DNA of 64,000 nucleotides from Streptomyces sp. B3I8. Its GTDB lineage: Bacteria > Actinomycetota > Actinomycetes > Streptomycetales > Streptomycetaceae. Shown here piece by piece: positions 37,782 to 45,896 of the stretch. The position numbers and the translations under genes are program-made. Position 1 is the stretch's first letter; every line of letters begins with the position of its first letter. The DNA is taken from assembly GCF_030816915.1 (NCBI RefSeq), contig NZ_JAUSYN010000002.1, positions 4,973,501-5,037,500 on the forward strand, in the 5' to 3' direction. The notes beneath the pieces were generated by a model. It worked only from the letters and a program-made list of their open reading frames with translations, ran no database searches and was not told where the DNA came from.

Positions 37782-40040
37782 GTGGCAGCCCTCGCGCGTT
37801 GGTGCATCAGGCGGCGTCTCGCCGCCGTCCTGCTGTGGCTGGCCGTCTTCGCGGGCGTCTTCACGACCGCGACCGTCGTGGGAGCCGCCTACTCCAACGA
37901 CTACACAGTCTCCGGTACCGAAGCCGGCCAGGCCGCCCAACTGCTCCGCGAGGGCTTCCCCGGCGCCGACGGCGACACCGACACCGTCGTCTGGCACACC
38001 ACCGACGGCACCGTGCGCGACGCCGACGTCCAACAGACGATGACCCGCACCCTGGACCGGCTGGCCGACCTCCCCGGCATCGCCTCCGTCGCCGGCCCCT
38101 ACGAGGACGGCGACACCGGGCGGATCAGCCGCGACGGACACACCGCCTACGCCACCGTCACCTTCGACAGCCCCTCACAGCGCGTCACCGAGAGCGAGGC
38201 ACGGGCCGTCGTCGACACCGCGCAGTCCGCCGGGGCCGACGGACTGCGGGTCGAACTCGGTGGCAGCGCCGTCTCCCTCACCCAGTCCGCCGACGGCCAC
38301 CTCGCCGAGATCGTGGGCGTGCTCGTCGCCGCCGCGGTCCTGCTCGTCGCGTTCGGCTCGCCCGTCGCCGCGCTGCTCCCGATCGCCACCGCGCTCGTCG
38401 GCGTCGGCACCGCCTACGCCGGCATCGAACTGCTCGGCCACGCCATGACCGTCGCCGACTTCGCGCCCATGCTCGGCATGCTGATCGGGCTCGGCGTCGG
38501 CATCGACTACGCGCTGTTCATCGTCACCCGGCACCGCAGAGGCCTCAAACGCGGGCTCACGGTGGCCCAGGCGGCCGAGGACGCCGTCACCACCACCGGC
38601 CGTGCGGTGGTCTTCGCGGGCACGACCGTGTGCATCGCGCTGCTCGGCATGCTCATCCTGCGGCTCGACTTCCTCAACGGCGTCGCCGTCGCCGCCGCGC
38701 TCACCGTCGTCCTGACCGTCGCCGCCTCCGTGACCCTGCTGCCCGCCCTGCTGTCGTTCACCGGCACGCGGGTGCTCAGCCGCCGCGAACGCCGCCGCCT
38801 GGCCGAGCACGGGCCCGAACCGGAAGTCGCCACCGGGTTCGTCGCCCGCTGGTCCGGCTTCGTCGAGCGGCACCCCAGACTCCTCGGCGCCCTCGCCCTC
38901 GTCGTCATGGCCGTCCTCGCGCTGCCCACCCTCTCGCTGCGCCTGGGCACCTCCGACGCCGGCACCGACCCGGCGCGGACGACCACCCGGCAGGCGTACG
39001 ACCTCCTCGCCGACGGCTTCGGCCCCGGCGTCAACGGCCCCCTCACCCTCGTCACCCATCTCGACGACGCCGAGGACCGGCTCGTCATGGACAACCTCGC
39101 CGCCACCCTGCGGACCACACCCGACGTCGCCGCCGTCTCACCGGTGACCTACAACTCCGGCGGGAGCACCGCCCACCTCACCGTGATCCCGGAGTCCGCA
39201 CCGCAGTCGGCGCGCACCAGCGACCTCGTCGACCGGCTGCGCACCGAGGTGCTGCCGCGCGCCCGGTCCGGCACCGGGCTCGACGTGAAGGTCGGCGGGG
39301 TCACCGCCGGGTACGACGACTTCGCCGGCGTCATCGTCGGCAAACTCCCGCTCTTCGTCGGCGTGGTGATCGGCCTGGGCTGCGTCCTGCTGCTGCTCGC
39401 CTTCCGCTCCTTCGCCATCCCGCTCAAGGCCGCCGTGATGAACGTCGCCGCCGTGGCCGCCGCGTTCGGCGTCGTCGTCACCGTGTTCCAGTGGGGCTGG
39501 GGCAGCGAACTCCTCGGCCTCGGCCGGGCCGGGCCGATCGAGCCGTTCCTCCCCGTGATCATGGTGTCGGTGCTGTTCGGCCTCTCCATGGACTACCAGG
39601 TCTTCCTGGTCAGCCGGATGTACGAGGAATGGCTGGAGACCGGCGACAACCGGCGCGCGGTACGCGTCGGCCTCGCCGAGACCGGCCGCGTCATCAACTC
39701 CGCCGCGGTCATCATGATCTCCGTCTTCCTCGCCTTCGTCCTCAGCGGCGACCGCACGATCGCCATGTTCGGCATCGCGCTCGCCGCCGCCGTCGCCCTC
39801 GACGCGTTCGTCCTGCGCACGCTCCTCGTCCCCGCCCTGATGCACCTGCTCGGCGACGCCAACTGGTGGCTGCCGCGCGGCCTCGACGCCCGCCTGCCCC
39901 ACCTCGGCATCGAGCCGCCACAGTGCCGTGCGACACTGCCCGGGGCCCCCGGAACGGGCGCGGACGACGCCGCGCTCGCGGAGGCGGTGGACGCACTGGT
40001 GAAGGAGCGGCAGGACGATGTACGCGACATCCCTGGGTGA
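37782..40040 (+). CDS. MMPL / RND family transporter
   Basis: A 752-aa complete transporter with two six-helix repeats. Each repeat has a large extracytoplasmic domain after its first helix. The motif GLGVGIDYALFIVTRHR (about residue 245) and its second-half equivalent VLFGLSMDYQVFLVSRMYEEW (about 600) carry the Asp-Tyr pairs that conduct protons in MmpL3-like exporters, which move lipids, drugs or polyketides out of the cell. GTG 37782 gives a membrane-proximal basic start (CIRRRLAAVLLWL). It overlaps the GNAT gene by 23 nt. Unlike the copy at 3707 it is intact. Confidence 0.93.
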   Translation: MAALARWCIRRRLAAVLLWLAVFAGVFTTATVVGAAYSNDYTVSGTEAGQAAQLLREGFPGADGDTDTVVWHTTDGTVRDADVQQTMTRTLDRLADLPGIASVAGPYEDGDTGRISRDGHTAYATVTFDSPSQRVTESEARAVVDTAQSAGADGLRVELGGSAVSLTQSADGHLAEIVGVLVAAAVLLVAFGSPVAALLPIATALVGVGTAYAGIELLGHAMTVADFAPMLGMLIGLGVGIDYALFIVTRHRRGLKRGLTVAQAAEDAVTTTGRAVVFAGTTVCIALLGMLILRLDFLNGVAVAAALTVVLTVAASVTLLPALLSFTGTRVLSRRERRRLAEHGPEPEVATGFVARWSGFVERHPRLLGALALVVMAVLALPTLSLRLGTSDAGTDPARTTTRQAYDLLADGFGPGVNGPLTLVTHLDDAEDRLVMDNLAATLRTTPDVAAVSPVTYNSGGSTAHLTVIPESAPQSARTSDLVDRLRTEVLPRARSGTGLDVKVGGVTAGYDDFAGVIVGKLPLFVGVVIGLGCVLLLLAFRSFAIPLKAAVMNVAAVAAAFGVVVTVFQWGWGSELLGLGRAGPIEPFLPVIMVSVLFGLSMDYQVFLVSRMYEEWLETGDNRRAVRVGLAETGRVINSAAVIMISVFLAFVLSGDRTIAMFGIALAAAVALDAFVLRTLLVPALMHLLGDANWWLPRGLDARLPHLGIEPPQCRATLPGAPGTGADDAALAEAVDALVKERQDDVRDIPG

Positions 40041-40605
40041 CGACGGGGCCGAACTGCGCCCCCTGGAGCCGTGGCACGCCGAGGAGTTCCTCGCGCACCT
40101 GGACCGGGGGCGCGAGTTCATAGGACAGCACATCCCCTTCGGCACCCGGGAGACGGACGTCGACTCCGCGCGCGGCCTTCTCACCATGTACGCCCACCGG
40201 CGCGCCGACGACGGCGGCAGCCTGCACGGCATCTGGTACCAGGGGCGGCTCGTGGGAGGTGTGCTGTTCCGCACGTTCGACGCGGCGCAGGGCACCGCCG
40301 AGGCCGGCTGCTGGTTGGAACCGGCGGCGGTCGGCCGGGGGCTGGTCACCCGGGCCGTGCGCGTGCTCCTCGGCTGGGCGTTTGACGAGCGAGGCATCCA
40401 CCGTGTGGAGTGGCGGGCGTCGTCCGCCAACACACCCAGCATCAACGTGGCGCGACGGCTGGGCATGCGCCAGGACGGCGTACTGCGCGGGAACAACCTG
40501 TACCGGGGCGTGCGGCAGGACCTCGAAGTGTGGTCCATGCTCGCCCCCGAGTGGCGAGCGGCACGCACGGCTGCCGACGCCGATGACAGTGGGAGCCCTC
40601 GTTAA
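40018..40605 (+). CDS. GNAT acetyltransferase (RimJ/RimL-like)
   Basis: A 195-aa protein: LRPLEPWHAEEFLAHL at the start, CWLEPAAVGRGLVTRAVRVLL as the acetyl-CoA loop, then FDERGIHRVEWRASSANTPS and VARRLGMRQDGVLRGNNLY, as in ribosomal-protein N-acetyltransferases. Translation starts inside the end of the MMPL gene, implying coupling. Substrate unknown. Confidence 0.88.
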   Translation: MYATSLGDDGAELRPLEPWHAEEFLAHLDRGREFIGQHIPFGTRETDVDSARGLLTMYAHRRADDGGSLHGIWYQGRLVGGVLFRTFDAAQGTAEAGCWLEPAAVGRGLVTRAVRVLLGWAFDERGIHRVEWRASSANTPSINVARRLGMRQDGVLRGNNLYRGVRQDLEVWSMLAPEWRAARTAADADDSGSPR

Positions 40606-40627
40606 GAGACCTCTCAGAGAGCGTACG

Positions 40628-40633
40628 TACGGT
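40628..40633 (+). promoter_or_regulatory. -10-like hexamer of the Ala/Glu-rich membrane protein gene
   Basis: TACGGT ends 8 nt before ATG 40642. Confidence 0.45.
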
Positions 40634-40641
40634 GCGGAGTT

Positions 40642-41367
40642 ATGGGATCCAAGACAGTTGACGAGGCCGGGGCGACCGTGACCGGCGCCGAGGCGAAGCC
40701 CGAGTCCGGGGCGGACAACGCCGCCGAGGCGAAGAACGGTGCCGGGGCGGCGGACGGCACGGCCACGGCGAAGGCCGACGCGGTGCCGCCCACCGCACAG
40801 CCGGAGGAGACGGCTGCCGAAAAGCCGGAGAAGCCGGAGGAGCGGGAGAACGCCGACGCCGCGCAGGCCGGGGACGGCGCCGCGCGCAGCCTCCCCGCGG
40901 ACTCGGCGGACCACGCCGAGGACCCGGCGGACCCGGCCGACTCCTCGGACGGCACGGCGCGGGCCGACGGCCCCACCGGGGTCGGCCAGGGCGCCGGGGC
41001 CGTGGTCTCCGCGGCGCTCGGCGTGGTGTCGCTCACCGGGGGCTGGGTCGGCACGGTGGCCTCCGCCCGCGAGACGCTCGTCGGGCAGCTCCACACCTCG
41101 TCGTCGGCGAACGTCGCCACCCAGATCAAGGAGGTCTACGGCGACGCCTGGCACGCCGCCGCGCTGTGGGGCGGCTTCTTCGCGCTGCTCGCGCTGGTCG
41201 TGGGCGTCGTCGTCCTCGCCCGCCCCGCCTTCGGCGCCCCGGGCCGGCCGCAGGCGGCCTGGATCAAGTCCGTCGCCTGGGGCGGCGTCGCACTGGGCGT
41301 CCTCGGACTGCTGCTCGCGGTCGCCAAGTACACCGACATCCTGCTCGGCCTTCCGTCGGCGAGCTGA
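40642..41367 (+). CDS. membrane protein with a long Ala/Glu/Asp-rich N-terminus
   Basis: A 241-aa protein. Residues 1-115 are a disordered acidic Ala/Glu/Pro/Lys region (AEKPEKPEERENAD and similar). The C-terminal half has three hydrophobic segments: AVVSAALGVVSLTGGWVGTV, AALWGGFFALLALVVGVVVLA and VAWGGVALGVLGLLLAVAKY. No family is recognised. A perfect terminator follows at 41374. Confidence 0.7.
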   Translation: MGSKTVDEAGATVTGAEAKPESGADNAAEAKNGAGAADGTATAKADAVPPTAQPEETAAEKPEKPEERENADAAQAGDGAARSLPADSADHAEDPADPADSSDGTARADGPTGVGQGAGAVVSAALGVVSLTGGWVGTVASARETLVGQLHTSSSANVATQIKEVYGDAWHAAALWGGFFALLALVVGVVVLARPAFGAPGRPQAAWIKSVAWGGVALGVLGLLLAVAKYTDILLGLPSAS

Positions 41368-41373
41368 GCGGAG

Positions 41374-41398
41374 GACGGGAGGCCCCGGGCCTCCCGTC
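41374..41398 (+). terminator. perfect terminator hairpin
   Basis: GACGGGAGGCCC and GGGCCTCCCGTC form a perfect 12-bp dyad about a single central base, seven bases after the stop codon at 41367. Confidence 0.7.
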
Positions 41399-41466
41399 GT
41401 CCACGACGGACACGACTGGTGGCTCCGGGCGGGACAATGCGAGGAAGTTCCGAGTTCGGTGGAGTC

Positions 41467-41727
41467 GTGTTGTATCGAATCGAGTACACGGAGCGGGCCG
41501 CGACTCAGCGGGACGCCCTCCCCGAGGAGCGGCGCAAACCCCTTGAGCGAGGACTGCTCAAGCTGGCGGAGGACCCGTTCACACCGGTGTCGCAGGCCGT
41601 GAGCGGCGAGGACATCCGGGTCGTGTCCGTCGCCCCGGGACTGACCGTCGACTACATGGTGCACCGGGCCTTTCTCATCCTGGTGTCCGTGGCGTTCCTC
41701 GGACGGTCCCTGGTGAACGACGCCTGA
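41467..41727 (+). CDS. RelE/ParE-like small protein without a visible antitoxin
   Basis: An 86-aa protein: LYRIEYTERAATQRDALPEER then LLKLAEDPFTPVSQAVSGED and IRVVSVAPGLTVDYMVHRAFLILVSVAFL. The two N-terminal helices followed by an antiparallel sheet resemble RelE/ParE mRNA-interferase or gyrase toxins. The usual adjacent antitoxin is absent: upstream is a membrane protein behind a terminator, downstream a convergent gene. GTG 41467 follows GGTGGAG; an in-frame ATG at 41437 is an alternative. Confidence 0.6.
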   Translation: MLYRIEYTERAATQRDALPEERRKPLERGLLKLAEDPFTPVSQAVSGEDIRVVSVAPGLTVDYMVHRAFLILVSVAFLGRSLVNDA

Positions 41728-41744
41728 CCGTCGAACTGCCGGCC

Positions 41745-42896
41745 CTACCGGACCCGCAGTTCCAGGATGCGGTCGTCGCCCTTCTCGGGGTCGCCGCGGC
41801 CGTCCGTGTTGCTCGTCGTGAGCCAGAGCTTGTCGCCGCCCGCCGCGACCACCGTGCGCAGGCGCCCGTACTCGCCCTTCAGGAAGGGCTGCGGGTCCGC
41901 CGACGCCTTCGTGCCGGCCAGCGGAATGCGCCACAGGCGCTCGCCCCTCAGGCCGGCCATCCAGATCGACCCCTCGGCGTACGCGATGCCGCTGGGGGAG
42001 GCGTCGTCGGTGTGCCACTGGGCGAGCGGGTCGTGGTACTTCGGACCGCCGCCCCTGCCCTCCGCGTCGGGCCAGCCGTAATTCGCGCCGGGCGCGATCG
42101 CGTTCAGCTCGTCCCAGGTGTCCTGGCCGAACTCCGAGGCGAACAGCCGCTGTTCGCCGTCCCAGGCCAGACCCTGGACGTTGCGGTGTCCGTACGTGTA
42201 CACGACCGAGTCGTCGAACGGGTTGCCCGGGGCCGGGTCGCCGTCCGGGGTCATCCGAAGGATCTTGCCGCCGAGCGACTTCCTGTCCTGGGCCGGCTGC
42301 CGCTCGCCGGACTCGCCGGTGCCCGCGTACAGCATCTTGTCGGGGCCGAACGCGATCCGGCCACCGTTGTGGATGGCGCCCTTGGGGATGCCCTTGAACA
42401 CCGTGTCGGGGGCGCCGAGCTGCTCCCCGGCCGGCTTCTTCGGGTCGTACAGCATGCGGGCGACGCGGTTGTCGGAGTCGGTCGTGAAGTAGGCGTACAC
42501 CAGATGGTCGGAGCCGTACGCGGGGGAGAGGGCGATGCCGAGCAGACCGCCCTCGCCCTCGGCGGCGACGCCGGGAACGGAGCCCAGCGTGGTCTTCTTC
42601 CCGGTCTTCTCGTCGACGCGGATGATCGTGCCCTCGTCCCGGGACGAGACGAGGAGCCCGCCGCCCGGCAGCGGGGCCAGACCCCAGGGAGAGTCCAGGC
42701 CCTCGGCCACCGTGCGCAGCACCTTCACCGAGCCCTTGGCGGGGGGTGTGCGCTCCGCCGTCGGGGAAGGGCTGTGCGTGCGGCCGGCGGAGGCGCTCGT
42801 ACCGGTGCCGTCCGGCGAGCCGGAGCCGCCGGAGCAGCCCGCCGCCAGCAGCAGGGCGGCGACCGCCAGCGCGGCCGCGGTGGGTCGAGAGCGCAC
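41745..42896 (-). CDS. PQQ-dependent sugar dehydrogenase-like lipoprotein (GSDH family)
   Basis: A 383-aa exported lipoprotein. The signal ends in the lipobox LLAAGCSGG. After a Ser/Thr/Pro-rich spacer comes a six-bladed beta-propeller of the soluble glucose dehydrogenase type: EGLDSPWGLAPLPGGGLLVS, GGLLGIALSPAY, FGPDKMLYAGTGE, GKILRMTPDGDP, YGHRNVQGLAW and ASEFGQDTWDELN. Family members oxidise aldose sugars on the cell surface with PQQ or a related cofactor. GTG 42896 follows AAGGGA. No PQQ synthesis gene is in the window. Confidence 0.88.
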   Translation of the reverse strand: MRSRPTAAALAVAALLLAAGCSGGSGSPDGTGTSASAGRTHSPSPTAERTPPAKGSVKVLRTVAEGLDSPWGLAPLPGGGLLVSSRDEGTIIRVDEKTGKKTTLGSVPGVAAEGEGGLLGIALSPAYGSDHLVYAYFTTDSDNRVARMLYDPKKPAGEQLGAPDTVFKGIPKGAIHNGGRIAFGPDKMLYAGTGESGERQPAQDRKSLGGKILRMTPDGDPAPGNPFDDSVVYTYGHRNVQGLAWDGEQRLFASEFGQDTWDELNAIAPGANYGWPDAEGRGGGPKYHDPLAQWHTDDASPSGIAYAEGSIWMAGLRGERLWRIPLAGTKASADPQPFLKGEYGRLRTVVAAGGDKLWLTTSNTDGRGDPEKGDDRILELRVR

Positions 42897-43213
42897 GAGG
42901 GAGTCCCTTCGCCGGGGCTTCGCGGCACAGCCGCGCCATGAGGGGAAGCGTACGTCGCCGAGCGGGGCGCCGGCGGTCGGTCGCACCCGTCCGGCGGTGC
43001 GGAACGGACCGCGTACGACGGGCTGTTCGAGGCGGAATCCCCTTGCGGGAAGCCGCTCCAGGGCCGGTCCCTCCCTTCCCGTCTGCCGGGCGGAACCATG
43101 CACGCTCCCCCCGAGCTCGCGTCCTCGCTCGAGCAGGGGGGACCCCCAGAGCACGTACCTGATGCCGCCCGGCCCGCCCTCCGGGCGGACGACGGGAAGG
43201 GAGCGACAGCCCT
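42897..43213. other. intergenic region with a common Streptomyces hairpin
   Basis: CTCCCCCCGAGCTCGCG and CGCTCGAGCAGGGGGGA (43105-43142) form a long imperfect hairpin. The half GCTCGAGCAGGGGGGACCCC resembles a sequence I recall as frequent in Streptomyces intergenic DNA. No gene is seen between the sugar dehydrogenase promoter and the MITE-like element. Confidence 0.4.
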
Positions 43214-43214
43214 T

Positions 43215-43401
43215 AGGGCCTCTCCTTTGAATCATTCCGGCGTCGCGGGGTCCGGTGCGCGCCTGTGCGGCGTTGTCGTCGGTTGCCGGGGCTCCGCCCT
43301 GGCGCCCTCCTCCGCCTCGCAGCCGCACGCACCGGACCCCGCTCGGGTCGGTCGAAGACGCACCGCGCCTCCCAGCCGCCTGATCCAAACGAAAGACCCT
43401 A
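43215..43401. mobile_element. MITE-like element with 22-bp imperfect terminal inverted repeats
   Basis: The left end (from 43214) reads TTAGGGCCTCTCCTTTGAAT and the right end, on the minus strand from 43401, reads CTAGGGTCTTTCGTTTGGAT. They match at 17 of 22 positions without gaps, including TTTG-R-ATCA. The 188-bp interior has no open frame with protein character. The size, ends and lack of a transposase fit a miniature inverted-repeat element mobilised in trans. The right end supplies the stop codon of the aldo/keto reductase gene, so insertion may have trimmed that gene. Confidence 0.65.
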
Positions 43402-44397
43402 GTCCCAGGACTCCAGCGCCGCCGGGAGACCCGCCACCTCCGCCAGGTCCTCCTCCGTCAGGCGCACGTCGGCCGCCGCCGCGTTCTCCGCCGCCCAGCG
43501 GGCCCGCTTCGTGCCCGGCACCGGGACCACGTGCGGCCCCTGGGACAGTGTCCAGGCCAGGGCCACCTGCGCGGCGCTCACGCCGGCCCCGTGCCGGCGC
43601 GCGATCCGCCGCAGGCCGACCACGATCGGCTGGTTGGCCGCCATCATCTCGGCGGTGAAGCGCGGGTGCCGGGCCCGCAGGTCGTCCGGCTCGAACCCCT
43701 CGCCCGGGCGCAGCGTCCCGGTCAGGAACCCGTTGCCCAGCGGCATCGCCGCCAGGAACCCCACCCCGCGCGCCGCGCACCACGGCAGCAGCGTGCGCAG
43801 CGCCTCGGGCGACCACACCGACAGTTCGGCCTGGACCGCGGTGACCGGGAACACCTGCTGCACGCGCTCCAGTTGCCGCACCACCCCGTCGTACAGCCCC
43901 GCCCGCGACCGCCGGCCGCCCCGGACGTCCATCGCGCACAGCCCCAGCGCCCGCACCTTCCCGGCGCGCACCAGGTCCGCCATCGCGCCCCAGGTCTCCT
44001 CGACGGGCACCTCGGGGTCGGCGCGGTGCAGCTGGTACAGGTCGATGACGTCCGTCTGGAGCCGCCGCAGCGACGCGTCGCAGGCCCGCCGGACGTATCC
44101 GGGGCGGCCGTTGGCCACGATGTGCTGCTCACCGGCGAGCAGCCCCACCTTCGTCGACACGAAGGCGTCCGCGCGCCGCTCCTTGAGCACCCGGCCGACC
44201 AGCAGCTCGTTGGTGAACGGCCCGTACATGTCCGCCGTGTCGAGCAGCGTCACCCCGGCGTCCAGCGCCCGGTGGACCGCCCGCACCGACTCCTCGCCCC
44301 GCTGCCGCGACGTGGTGTACGCCCAGCTCATGGGCATGCACCCGAGCCCCACGGCCCCCACCCGCAGTGCCGCCGCGCCCATCGTCCTGCGCTCCAC
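43399..44397 (-). CDS. aldo/keto reductase
   Basis: A 332-aa NADPH-dependent barrel enzyme. The catalytic tetrad is complete: Asp in LLDTADMYGPFTNE, Tyr in the same segment, Lys in FVSTKVGLL and His in LYQLHRADP. The C-terminal cofactor motif is VVPVPGTKRARWAAENAAA. The stop codon TAG lies within the end of the MITE-like element, so the last residues (ALESWD) may not be ancestral. GTG start at 44397, divergent from the hydroxyacid dehydrogenase. Confidence 0.92.
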   Translation of the reverse strand: MERRTMGAAALRVGAVGLGCMPMSWAYTTSRQRGEESVRAVHRALDAGVTLLDTADMYGPFTNELLVGRVLKERRADAFVSTKVGLLAGEQHIVANGRPGYVRRACDASLRRLQTDVIDLYQLHRADPEVPVEETWGAMADLVRAGKVRALGLCAMDVRGGRRSRAGLYDGVVRQLERVQQVFPVTAVQAELSVWSPEALRTLLPWCAARGVGFLAAMPLGNGFLTGTLRPGEGFEPDDLRARHPRFTAEMMAANQPIVVGLRRIARRHGAGVSAAQVALAWTLSQGPHVVPVPGTKRARWAAENAAAADVRLTEEDLAEVAGLPAALESWD

Positions 44398-44459
44398 CTG
44401 GCCGTACCCTCCCTGTCCCGGCCCACCAACCTAACCGTTTCCGCGCACACGGGTTCGCA

Positions 44460-44465
44460 TAGCCT
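44460..44465 (+). promoter_or_regulatory. -10 hexamer of the hydroxyacid dehydrogenase gene
   Basis: TAGCCT ends 6 nt before ATG 44472 and no ribosome-binding site is present; a leaderless message is predicted. Confidence 0.6.
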
Positions 44466-44471
44466 CCTGGC

Positions 44472-45425
44472 ATGACCGACGACGTGTGGCTTCCCATCCC
44501 GCCCGAGGAGATCCCGCAGCTCCCCGAGGGGTTCCGCTACCTCTTCTGGGACGGGGGCGAGGACGGCCGGCAGCCGTTCCCCGGCGATCCCGCCGACTGC
44601 GCGGTGTACGTGGTGCCGTACATGAAGCCGCACCCCGTGCGCGTCCGGCCGCTGGACGCGCTGCGCAACGTCCGCGTCGTACAGACGCTGACCGCAGGCG
44701 TCGACGACGTGGCAGGCCGGCTCTCCGCGCTGCCGCCCGGGGTGGCGCTGTGCAACGCCCGCGGCGTGCACGAGGCGAGCACCGCCGAACTCGCGCTCAC
44801 CCTGATCCTCGCCTCGCTGCGCGGCGTCCCCGGCTTCGTCCGCGCCCAGGACGAGGGCCGCTGGGCGGGCGGCTTCCGCCCCGCGCTCGCCGACCGCTCC
44901 GTACTGATCGTCGGCTACGGGTCCATCGGCAGCGCCGTCGAGGACCGGCTCGTACCGTTCGAGGTGGCGCGGGTCGCACGCGTCGCACGCTCCGCGCGCA
45001 CGACGGCGCGCGGCCCCGTGCACCCGATCGCCGCCCTGCCCGAACTGCTGCCGGAGGCGGACGTGGTGGTGCTGGTGACCCCGCTCACCGAACAGACCAG
45101 GGGACTGGTCGACGCCGACTTCTTGACCCGCATGAAGGACGGCGCGCTGCTGGTCAACGTGGGGCGCGGGCCGGTCGTCGACACCAAGGCGCTGCTCACC
45201 GAGCTGGAGACCGGCCGGATCACCGCCGCACTGGACGTCACCGACCCCGAACCACTGCCCCCGGGCCACCCGTTGTGGTCCGCGCCAGGCCTGCTGATCA
45301 GCCCGCACGTGGGCGGCCCCACCTCGGCCTTCCTGCCCCGCGCCAGGCGGCTCCTGACCGATCAGCTCACCCGGCTGGTGAACCGGCGACCGCTGCGCAA
45401 CGTGGTCCTCACCACCGGTGACTGA
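44472..45425 (+). CDS. D-isomer-specific 2-hydroxyacid dehydrogenase
   Basis: A 317-aa NAD(P)-dependent enzyme interconverting 2-keto acids and D-2-hydroxy acids. VLIVGYGSIGSAVEDRL is the Rossmann turn. Catalytic residues are Arg in LVNVGRGPVVD, Glu in VTDPEPLPPGHPLW and His in LISPHVGGPTSA. SARTTARGPVHP after the third strand suggests NADPH preference. Substrate not defined; distinct from serA at 53328. Confidence 0.92.
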   Translation: MTDDVWLPIPPEEIPQLPEGFRYLFWDGGEDGRQPFPGDPADCAVYVVPYMKPHPVRVRPLDALRNVRVVQTLTAGVDDVAGRLSALPPGVALCNARGVHEASTAELALTLILASLRGVPGFVRAQDEGRWAGGFRPALADRSVLIVGYGSIGSAVEDRLVPFEVARVARVARSARTTARGPVHPIAALPELLPEADVVVLVTPLTEQTRGLVDADFLTRMKDGALLVNVGRGPVVDTKALLTELETGRITAALDVTDPEPLPPGHPLWSAPGLLISPHVGGPTSAFLPRARRLLTDQLTRLVNRRPLRNVVLTTGD

Positions 45426-45433
45426 AACGGGCG

Positions 45434-45451
45434 GGGCGCCCGCGGGCGCCC
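45434..45451 (+). terminator. palindromic terminator
   Basis: GGGCGCCC-GC-GGGCGCCC lies eight bases after the dehydrogenase stop codon. Each arm is itself palindromic, so more than one hairpin can form. Confidence 0.55.
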
Positions 45452-45896
45452 TTCATGAGCGGTCGGCCGACCGGGGCGCACCACCAGCGCATACGACACC
45501 CGCGGCGCGCGCCGACTCCGCTTGGCGCACGCTCCGCAGCCCTCCGGAAGCGTTCCGTGCACGCATCCGCCCAGCTCGTCACGGAGCGTAGAGAGACTAT
45601 GTCCCTGAGTGACCAACCTGGTGTATCGTCCCCGACAGGGGCCAGCGCCGCGCACGTTGGGCGCCGGGGACGAGGGAACGACCAGGAACTGGGACTGCGA
45701 GGGGGGGGCGACGGACGATGCACGGCCTGACCACCATCACCGATCCGACGCGACAGGGCGAACGCCGACGAACGTGGCGCGCGGCGCCACCCGGGCACGC
45801 GCGCGGAGGCCCGCACCACCGAGGGCCCGCCTCCCGCAGGCGCCACGTACACCGGCGGACCCGCGGTGCCGCCCCTGCCCGGGCCGGGTGGGACCG
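45452..45896. promoter_or_regulatory. leader of the cdgE-like gene: promoter, G-run and two small upstream frames
   Basis: TAGAGA (45589-45594) precedes ATG 45599, which opens a 43-codon frame (MSLSDQPGVSSPTG). That frame would fuse into the cdgE frame if the run of eight G at 45702-45709 had one base fewer. A second frame, ATG 45718-45900 (60 codons, His/Arg-rich), has the G-run as a strong ribosome-binding site and its TGA overlaps the cdgE GTG. Neither is convincing as a protein. Confidence 0.4.

Noticed and set aside
39742-42939. 1065-codon minus-strand frame
   Set aside because: It runs through several real genes in a shadow frame; the true gene in this stretch is the sugar dehydrogenase at 41745-42896.
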